Position numbers and translations under genes: made by a program. A stretch of 14,279 nt of DNA, taken from positions 1-14,279 of the forward strand of contig JACRMD010000245.1 in NCBI GenBank assembly GCA_016215085.1. Direction: 5' to 3'. This document shows positions 7,711-12,983 of the stretch, one piece after another. The notes beneath the pieces were generated by a model. It saw nothing but the letters and a program-made list of their open reading frames with translations. It had not been told where the DNA came from and did not search any database. Within the stretch, counting starts at the first letter, position 1. Every line of letters begins with the position of its first letter. Source of the stretch: Solirubrobacterales bacterium. Lineage in GTDB: Bacteria > Actinomycetota > Thermoleophilia > Solirubrobacterales > Solirubrobacteraceae.

Positions 7711-9396
7711 ATGCGCCTCCGGTCCACCGTCCTGGCCCTCTTCGCCGCCGCGCTGCTCGCACCGGCCGCCGCGACCGCCTCGCCGCCGGTGAGCTCGGAC
7801 AACGTGCAGCTGCTGACCCGCCTGCCGGAGGCCGTCAGCGCCATCAGCGCGCGCTTCAGCGCCGACGGCAAGGTGATGTACGTCTCGACGGCCACGGGCC
7901 TGCTGACCTACGACGTCACCGACCCGGCCGACCCCCAGCGCCTCGGCGCGCTGCCGCTCCCGCACTTCGAGAACGAGGACGTCGACGTGGGCGACGGCGT
8001 GGTCGTGCTCACCAACGACCCGTCGTTCACCGAGCTGGGGATGATCTACGTCGTCGACGTCAAGGACCCGGCGAGCCCGACGCTGCGCTCCAGCCTGACG
8101 ACGTACCTGCCCGTCGGCGACTCGCTCGGCGAGGCCCAGACCGGCAACGGCCACATCCTCAACTGCATCCAGGGCTGCAAGTACCTGTGGTCGACGGGCA
8201 CCGACGAGGGCATCACGGTCTACGACCTGCGCGACCTCGACAACCCGGCCTTCCTGGGCAAGTTCGAGATGCCCGCGGTCTCGCGCAGCGAGGGCGCCGA
8301 GGCCACGCCCGGCTTCACGCACGACGTGTTCGTCGACAAGCAGGGCATCGGCTGGATCACCGGCGAGGACGGCACGTTCGGCTACGACACGACCGGGGAC
8401 CCGGTGCACCCCAAGCTCGTCTACCGCTCCGACGAGGGCGTCAAGAACACGGGCGGCGGGCTCCCGCAGGACGACGGCGAGGGGCCGCTGGACTTCCTGC
8501 ACCACAACTCGATCCGCACCGACATCCAGCTCGCGCAGGAGCCACTGCGGCCGCCGACCGCGGCGCCCGCCCCGGCGCCCGCCGCCGACGAGGCGATCCC
8601 GGCGTCCGGCCAGTCGCCGGCGAAGGCGCCGGCCCCCAGGCGCCACGCGAAGATCCGCTACACGAAGGCCGAGAAGCGGGCCCTGCGCCGGTGCGCGAAG
8701 CGCAAGTCGCGCAAGGCGCGCTCGAAGTGCCGCGCCGCGATCCGCCGCAAGGCCCAGCGCCGCGCGGACCGCCGGGCGGCCGCCAAGGTCCGCATGAAGC
8801 CGTCGACGACGCCCGGCGGCCTGGGCGACGTGCTCGCGGTCACCGAGGAGGACTACCTCAAGCCCGGCTGCAAGGGCCAGGGCTCGCTGCAGACCTGGCA
8901 GATCACCGGCGAGCGCAACAGCGACGGCACGGTCAAGCTGAAGATGCTCGACCAGTGGACCACCGATCTCAACGAGCTCGCCTCCAGCACCGGCCGCTCG
9001 CCCGCCACGGGCAACTGCTCGGCGCACTGGTTCGACGAGGACAAGGGCCTGCTCGCGCAGGGCTGGTACGACCAGGGCGTCCGGTTCATGGACATCTCGA
9101 ACCCGCGCGACATCAAGCAGGTCGGCTGGTTCATCTCGGCGGGCACCTACTGGGGCGCGTACTTCGCCCCGACCGACCCGACCCGCCAGACCGTCTACGC
9201 GCTGGACACCGCCGGCGGCATCGACGTCCTGCACATCGACCGCGGCGCGGGCCCGGGGGCGACGAAGGCCCCGATCCTCGACCGCTGGCTCACGCAGGAC
9301 AGCGGCTTCACGGTGGCCAGCGAGCGCTGGGGCTTCGCCTGCCCGCTGCTCTCGCCGGGGATCGTCGCCAAGGCGCGCGAGGTCGCGCCGAGCTAG
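7711..9396 (+). CDS. secreted LVIVD-repeat beta-propeller-like protein with basic insert
   Basis: This 561-residue protein starts with a signal peptide (MRLRSTVLALFAAALLAPAA, likely cut after Ala23). It then shows LVIVD-type propeller repeats: GLLTYDVTDPADPQRLGAL (63-81), GMIYVVDVKDPASPTLRSSL (110-129), GITVYDLRDLDNPAFLGKF (167-185), GVRFMDISNPRDIKQVGWF (456-474), and a last blade near GGIDVLHIDR (502-511). Between the third and later blades lies a Pro/Ala-rich linker (277-309), then a stretch (310-363) in which about half the residues are Lys or Arg, with two cysteines (Cys328, Cys340). HHNSIRT (264-270) and FTHDVF (202-207) are His-containing motifs often seen in these proteins. The function is unknown; an extracellular binding scaffold is the family expectation. 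The ATG at 7711 is fixed by the signal peptide. The stop overlaps the convergent DUF5317 stop. Confidence 0.85.
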   Translation: MRLRSTVLALFAAALLAPAAATASPPVSSDNVQLLTRLPEAVSAISARFSADGKVMYVSTATGLLTYDVTDPADPQRLGALPLPHFENEDVDVGDGVVVLTNDPSFTELGMIYVVDVKDPASPTLRSSLTTYLPVGDSLGEAQTGNGHILNCIQGCKYLWSTGTDEGITVYDLRDLDNPAFLGKFEMPAVSRSEGAEATPGFTHDVFVDKQGIGWITGEDGTFGYDTTGDPVHPKLVYRSDEGVKNTGGGLPQDDGEGPLDFLHHNSIRTDIQLAQEPLRPPTAAPAPAPAADEAIPASGQSPAKAPAPRRHAKIRYTKAEKRALRRCAKRKSRKARSKCRAAIRRKAQRRADRRAAAKVRMKPSTTPGGLGDVLAVTEEDYLKPGCKGQGSLQTWQITGERNSDGTVKLKMLDQWTTDLNELASSTGRSPATGNCSAHWFDEDKGLLAQGWYDQGVRFMDISNPRDIKQVGWFISAGTYWGAYFAPTDPTRQTVYALDTAGGIDVLHIDRGAGPGATKAPILDRWLTQDSGFTVASERWGFACPLLSPGIVAKAREVAPS

Positions 9397-10175
9397 GCCC
9401 CGAGCCGGCGGCGCCGCGGCGCGGGCACGGCCAGCAGCCGGCCGGCGGCCTCCAGCGCGAGGCCCTCGACCGGCAGCGCGGCGGGGACGGGGAAGCCGAC
9501 GACGAGGCCGGCCCGGCCGGGCAGCGGCGGCACGCGGCGGCCGTCGACCACGAGGGCGACGTCGCGGCCCGCGCGCGCGGGGACCCGGACGCGCAGCAGC
9601 GCGGTCGCCCCGCCGGCGTCGACCAGCTCGGCGTCCACGCGCGAGCGCGGGGCGAGACGGCTCTGGGCCAGGACGTGCAGGAAGACCGCGGCCCCGGCGA
9701 GCAGGAGGACGTCGCCGACGCTGAAGACGTTGCTGAACGGCAGGCCGGGCGGTGTCGCGAAGACGTCGCCGAGGGGCTGGAGGTGGGGGTCGCGCACCGC
9801 GGCCGAGTTGAGGAACTCGGCGTGGTCGGTGGCCAGGCCCGCCGCGGCGAGGGCGCCGGGGTCGGCGGGCATGACGCCGCCGTTGGCGGTGATCGCGATC
9901 GCGTTGAGCGCGCCCCCGAGGCCCATCGCGGCCATGCCGGGGAGCCGCAGGTTCGCGAGCACGAACAGGCCGCCGACGACGTAGGTGGCGACGTGCACGG
10001 CCTCGAGCACCTCCCGCCTCCCACCGGGCACGACCTCGATGACCACGACCTGCGCGAGCAGCGCGACCACGATCGCCGAGGTCCGGCGGAAGCGCACCGC
10101 CGCGACGAGGCCGAGGCGCCCGCCGGCGAGCACGACCGAGACGAGGACGGCGACCAGGCCGACGCCGAGGAGCAT
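9393..10175 (-). CDS. DUF5317 membrane protein with C-terminal extension
   Basis: This 260-residue protein has four or five membrane segments in its first 170 residues (about 2-27, 33-50, 57-76, 83-97 and 152-171). Its central ITANGGVMPAD (95-105) is the conserved NGGxMP signature of DUF5317. Residues 175-260 form a soluble Val/Arg-rich tail (LLRVRVPARAGRDVALVVDG) that looks like beta strands and ends in RRRRLGA; I do not recognise it. The function of DUF5317 is not known. The start ATG overlaps the stop of the GGDEF-EAL gene by one base (TGATG), and a strong GGGAGG (10183-10188) sits 7 nt upstream, inside that gene, so the two are translated together. The TAG stop shares the CTAG at 9393-9396 with the convergent LVIVD-repeat gene. 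Confidence 0.85.
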   Translation of the reverse strand: MLLGVGLVAVLVSVVLAGGRLGLVAAVRFRRTSAIVVALLAQVVVIEVVPGGRREVLEAVHVATYVVGGLFVLANLRLPGMAAMGLGGALNAIAITANGGVMPADPGALAAAGLATDHAEFLNSAAVRDPHLQPLGDVFATPPGLPFSNVFSVGDVLLLAGAAVFLHVLAQSRLAPRSRVDAELVDAGGATALLRVRVPARAGRDVALVVDGRRVPPLPGRAGLVVGFPVPAALPVEGLALEAAGRLLAVPAPRRRRLGA

Positions 10176-12199
10176 CAGGCGGCCTCCCGTCGGAGCACCG
10201 GGACGGCGGCGGTCGCGCGGCCCGCCAGCCAGGCCGTGAACCGGTCGCCGTCGACCGGCCGGCTGACGTGGTAGCCCTGGGCCAGGTCGCAGCCGATCGC
10301 CCGCAGGCGATCCCAGAGCGCGGCGGTCTCGACGCCCTCGGCGACGACGCGCAGGCCGAGCCGGCGGGCGAGGTCCACGGTCGCCGTGACGATGACGGCG
10401 TCCTGGTGGCGCTCGGCCATGCCCAGGATGAAGGACTTGTCCACCTTCAGCGAGGTGACCGGCAGGTCGCGGAGGTTGGCCAGCGACGAGAAGCCGGTGC
10501 CGAAGTCGTCGAGCGCGAGCCGCACGCCGAGGTCGCGGAGGTCGGCCAGCGTGCGCATGGCGCGGACGGGGTCGGCGGCGACCATGCTCTCGGTGATCTC
10601 GAGCTCGAGCCGCTCCGGCGCGATCCCGTGCTGCGCGAGGCGCTCCTCGACGTGGCCGCGCAGCCGGCGGTCCATGAGGCTGCGCGTGGAGAGGTTGACC
10701 GAGACGTCGAGGTCGTGGCCCGCGTCCTGCCAGCCGGCGCGCTGGTCGAGCGCCGCGTCGAGCACGACCAGCGTCAGCGGCCCGATCAGCCCGGTGTTCT
10801 CGGCCAGCGGCACGAACTCCCCGGGGGCGACGAGCCCGCGGCGCGGGTGCGCCCAGCGGACGAGCGCCTCGGCCGCGACGACCCGGCCCGTGGCGAGCTC
10901 GGCCTCGGGCTGGAAGTGCACGACCAGCTCACCGCCGTCCAGCGCGCGGCGCAGCTCGCCGGCGAGCCCGAGGCGGGCCGGGCTGTGGCGCTCCTGCCGG
11001 GGGTCGTAGACCTCGACGCCGGTCTTGCCGCCCTTGGCGACGTACATCGCGATGTCGGCGCGGCGCAGCACGGTGTCGACGTCGTCCCCGTGCTCCGGGA
11101 AGGCGGCGAGGCCGATGCTGCCCTCCACGCGCAGGGTCACGCCCTCGACGTCGACGGGCGCCTCCAGGGCGCCGAGCAGCCGGCGCGCCAGCGCGACGGC
11201 GCCGGCCAGGTCCCCGGTCTCCCCGAGCAGCACCGCGAACTCGTCGCCGCCCAGGCGCGCGACGAGGTCCTCCTCGCGCAGCGCGTCGCGCAGGCGCTGG
11301 GCCACCTCGCGCAGCAGGAGGTCGCCGTGCCCGTGGCCGAGCGTGTCGTTGATCTCCTTGAAGTGGTCGAGGTCGAGCAGCAGCACGACGGCCCGGCCGC
11401 CGTCGCGCCGGGCCAGCCGGACGGCCTCCTCGAGGCGGCCCCGCAGCAGCACGCGGTTGGGCAGGCCGGTCAGCGCGTCGTGGCGCGACTGGTGCTCGAG
11501 CTCCTGCGCCTGGCGCGCCGCGCGGTGCACGCCGGCCAGGGGGAGGGCGAGCGCGGGCAGCAGCGCGAGGCTGAAGTGGGCGGCGAGGACGGCGACGGGG
11601 GCGAGGCCGAGGGCCATGCCGGTGCTCGCCGCGACGAAGGCGAAGTCGGTGCGGAAGTAGACGTGGACCGCGTAGCCGTGGGCGAGCGCGATCACCGTCG
11701 CGACGAGGAGGCTGTTGACGAGGAAGAACACGCACCCCGCGGCGACGATGCCCGGGAGCTCGGCCGCGGCGAACGAGAGGTCGCCGGCGCGGGGGACGTC
11801 GGTGAGCAGCGCGAGCACGGCGCCGGCGGCCGCCATCGACAGGGCGTACTGCGCGGCGTTGAACCAGATCCGCAGCGGCGGCTTGCGCAGGTGGAGGTCC
11901 GCGGCGACGCCCGCGGCGAGCAGCGCCACGGTCGCCGCAAGCGGGCCGGCGTCGAGCAGGACCGCGAACGCGAAGGCGGTCGAGAGCGTGATCTCGCCCT
12001 CGGCGTCGCGGCGGAACACGCGGATCGGGACGAACTCGCCCAGCACGGCGAGCGCCGCCAGCGCGGCGGACGGCACGGCGGCGTGCGCGACAAGCTGGCC
12101 GTGGCCGGCCAGGAGCAGCACGAGCAGCGCCGCGCTGCCGGCAAGGCACACGGCCCAGACGTACGCGCTGAGCTTCCATGCGGGGGCGGGGAGCGACAT
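10175..12199 (-). CDS. membrane-bound GGDEF-EAL cyclic-di-GMP enzyme
   Basis: This 674-residue inner-membrane protein can in principle both make and degrade cyclic di-GMP. Residues 10-222 form six or seven hydrophobic segments, a MASE-like sensor; I cannot name its class. The GGDEF domain (235-400) has DALTGLPNR (241-249), DLDHFKEINDTLGH and an intact GGDEF at 317-321. The product-inhibition motif RxxD (REED, 308-311) sits at the correct five-residue spacing. The EAL domain (405-660) keeps all usual catalytic positions: EALVR (444-448), Asn502 in NLSTRSL, EITES (534-538), DDFGTGFSSL (564-573), Lys585 in KVDKSF, EGVET (621-625) and QGY (641-643). Both activities are therefore plausible. The ATG at 12199 has no Shine-Dalgarno; 13 nt upstream ends a perfect 14-bp hairpin. 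The downstream DUF5317 gene is coupled by TGATG. Confidence 0.95.
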   Translation of the reverse strand: MSLPAPAWKLSAYVWAVCLAGSAALLVLLLAGHGQLVAHAAVPSAALAALAVLGEFVPIRVFRRDAEGEITLSTAFAFAVLLDAGPLAATVALLAAGVAADLHLRKPPLRIWFNAAQYALSMAAAGAVLALLTDVPRAGDLSFAAAELPGIVAAGCVFFLVNSLLVATVIALAHGYAVHVYFRTDFAFVAASTGMALGLAPVAVLAAHFSLALLPALALPLAGVHRAARQAQELEHQSRHDALTGLPNRVLLRGRLEEAVRLARRDGGRAVVLLLDLDHFKEINDTLGHGHGDLLLREVAQRLRDALREEDLVARLGGDEFAVLLGETGDLAGAVALARRLLGALEAPVDVEGVTLRVEGSIGLAAFPEHGDDVDTVLRRADIAMYVAKGGKTGVEVYDPRQERHSPARLGLAGELRRALDGGELVVHFQPEAELATGRVVAAEALVRWAHPRRGLVAPGEFVPLAENTGLIGPLTLVVLDAALDQRAGWQDAGHDLDVSVNLSTRSLMDRRLRGHVEERLAQHGIAPERLELEITESMVAADPVRAMRTLADLRDLGVRLALDDFGTGFSSLANLRDLPVTSLKVDKSFILGMAERHQDAVIVTATVDLARRLGLRVVAEGVETAALWDRLRAIGCDLAQGYHVSRPVDGDRFTAWLAGRATAAVPVLRREAA

Positions 12200-12212
12200 C
12201 GGCGGGAACCGG

Positions 12213-12246
12213 CGGCGCGCCCGGGCGTCCGTGCCCGGGCGCGCCG
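12213..12246 (-). terminator. perfect 14-bp hairpin before the GGDEF-EAL gene
   Basis: CGGCGCGCCCGGGC (12213-12226) pairs perfectly with GCCCGGGCGCGCCG (12233-12246) around a 6-nt loop, which reads ACGGAC on the minus-strand transcript. It lies 20 nt after the second tiny ORF's stop and 13 nt before the GGDEF-EAL ATG. No T-tract follows on the minus strand, so as a terminator it would be of the tract-less kind. Alternatively it is a leader element controlling translation of the GGDEF-EAL gene. The hairpin is certain from sequence; its role is not. Confidence 0.6.
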
Positions 12247-12266
12247 GGGCGGTGCTCAGTGAGCGG

Positions 12267-12308
12267 TCACCACTTCCTGCCGTGCAGGACGGCGTCGACG
12301 GCGGCCAT
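12267..12308 (-). CDS. candidate 13-residue peptide ORF ending GRKW
   Basis: The ORF encodes MAAVDAVLHGRKW and then TGA. Its ATG lies 5 nt after the stop of the 31-residue ORF, close enough for reinitiation; it has no Shine-Dalgarno of its own. Its C-terminus aligns with that of the upstream ORF without gaps: VDAVLHGRKW against VEAFGAGQKW, with both ending at a stop directly after KW. The similarity suggests a degenerate tandem copy of the C-terminal part of one small gene. The reading frame stays open far upstream, but that extension overlaps the upstream ORF and shows nothing recognisable. Whether it is translated is unknown; it may be a relic. Confidence 0.3.
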   Translation of the reverse strand: MAAVDAVLHGRKW

Positions 12309-12313
12309 GACGG

Positions 12314-12409
12314 CTACCACTTCTGGCCGGCGCCGAACGCCTCGACGACGAGCGCGACGATCGCGACGACGCTGGCGAGGCGGGCCGTCCTGCCCTTGAG
12401 GCGGGTCAT
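12314..12409 (-). CDS. small 31-residue membrane-peptide ORF ending GQKW
   Basis: The ORF encodes a 31-residue peptide with a basic N-terminus (MTRLKGRTARLAS), a hydrophobic stretch (VVAIVALVVEAFGAG) and the terminal residues QKW. That layout fits a short membrane-inserted peptide or a signal-like leader whose C-terminal end could be released outside. The second ATG (12407-12409) is preferred to the one at 12413-12415 because a perfect AGGAGG (12417-12422) sits 7 nt upstream of it but only 1 nt upstream of the first. The strong ribosome binding site, in a neighbourhood where most genes lack one, is the main argument that it is real. A hairpin with loop ACGGAC lies just upstream. I do not recognise the family. 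It precedes the GGDEF-EAL gene on the same strand. Confidence 0.55.
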   Translation of the reverse strand: MTRLKGRTARLASVVAIVALVVEAFGAGQKW

Positions 12410-12429
12410 GGGCATCCCTCCTGGATCCG

Positions 12430-12451
12430 GCCGCCACGTCCGTGTGGCGGC
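12430..12451 (-). promoter_or_regulatory. leader hairpin with ACGGAC loop upstream of the small peptide ORF
   Basis: On the minus-strand transcript GCCGCCAC pairs with GTGGCGGC over 8 bp around the hexaloop ACGGAC. The 10 bases ACACGGACGT fit the CsrA/Rsm consensus ACANGGANGT exactly, with GGA exposed in the loop. The hairpin ends 7 nt before the AGGAGG of the 31-residue ORF, the arrangement seen in CsrA-repressed leaders where a second contact is the ribosome binding site itself. The structure is read directly from sequence; binding by CsrA is inference. Confidence 0.5.
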
Positions 12452-12611
12452 ATCGATCGGTGCATCGGCATGCGACGCCTGAAGCGGATGTCCAGCGGAC
12501 GCATGTCCGTGCCCGCATCTGGGTTCTGGTCCGCCGCCGGACGCGCGCCGCCCGCCGGCGTCTTCCGCTTCGGGTGATGGCGCACGCGCGCGGCGGCGCC
12601 ATGCTCGGTCC
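12452..12611. other. divergent intergenic region with GTCC/GGAC repeats
   Basis: This 160-bp stretch lies between the small peptide ORF (minus) and the SpoIIAA-like gene (plus), so it should hold promoters for both. I could not identify a convincing -35/-10 pair. It contains alternating short inverted elements: GTCC (12490-12493), GGAC (12497-12500) and GTCC (12505-12508). It also carries GTCCGTGCCCG (12505-12515), an 11-bp exact repeat of 12227-12237 in the hairpin before the GGDEF-EAL gene. ORFs crossing it give low-complexity Arg/Ala-rich translations and are not accepted as genes. Confidence 0.4.
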
Positions 12612-12983
12612 ATGCTCAGGCTCCTGCACGACCTGCCGCCCACCGTCGTCGGCGTGGAGGCGCACGGGAAGGTCACGACGGACGACTACGACCGGGTGCT
12701 CGTCCCCGCCGTCGAGGCCGCGCTCGCCGCGGCCGGCGAGGACGGCAAGATCCGCATGCTCTACGTCCTGGGCGACGACATGCCCGACTACACGGCCGGC
12801 GCCGTGTGGCAGGACACGAAGCTCGGCCTCGGCCACCTGCGCAGCTGGGACCGCATCGCCGTCGTCACCGACGAGGACTGGCTCGAGAACACGATCCGCG
12901 CGCTCGGCTGGATCGTCCCGGGCGAGGTGAAGGTCTTCGACGACGACGAGGTGGCGGAGGCCCGTCGCTGGATCACGTCGTAG
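12612..12983 (+). CDS. SpoIIAA-like (STAS/SEC14-type) protein
   Basis: This 123-residue cytoplasmic protein matches the SpoIIAA-like family: a start with hydrophobic strand and GVEAHGKVTTDDYDRVLVPAVE (14-35), a middle strand IRMLYVLGDDMPDYTAGAVWQD (47-68), the helix LGLGHLRSWDRIAVVTDEDWLE (71-92), and a final FDDDEVAEARRWI (109-121). Length is normal. Family members have an STAS/SEC14-like fold and are thought to bind partners or lipids; their role is generally unknown. No serine in the position phosphorylated in SpoIIAA proper is evident, so it is not called an anti-sigma-factor antagonist. The ATG at 12612 directly starts the fold; no Shine-Dalgarno is visible. The 3' end overlaps the convergent glycosyltransferase gene by 11 bp. 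Confidence 0.85.
   Translation: MLRLLHDLPPTVVGVEAHGKVTTDDYDRVLVPAVEAALAAAGEDGKIRMLYVLGDDMPDYTAGAVWQDTKLGLGHLRSWDRIAVVTDEDWLENTIRALGWIVPGEVKVFDDDEVAEARRWITS

Noticed and set aside
12213..12246. A cyclic-di-GMP riboswitch in front of the GGDEF-EAL gene
   Set aside because: The region is only a simple stem-loop and lacks the conserved two-helix architecture and GNRA tetraloop/receptor of GEMM-type riboswitches.
10268..12262. A 664-codon plus-strand frame opposite the GGDEF-EAL gene
   Set aside because: The GGDEF and EAL motifs on the minus strand are complete; the plus-strand translation has no recognisable family.
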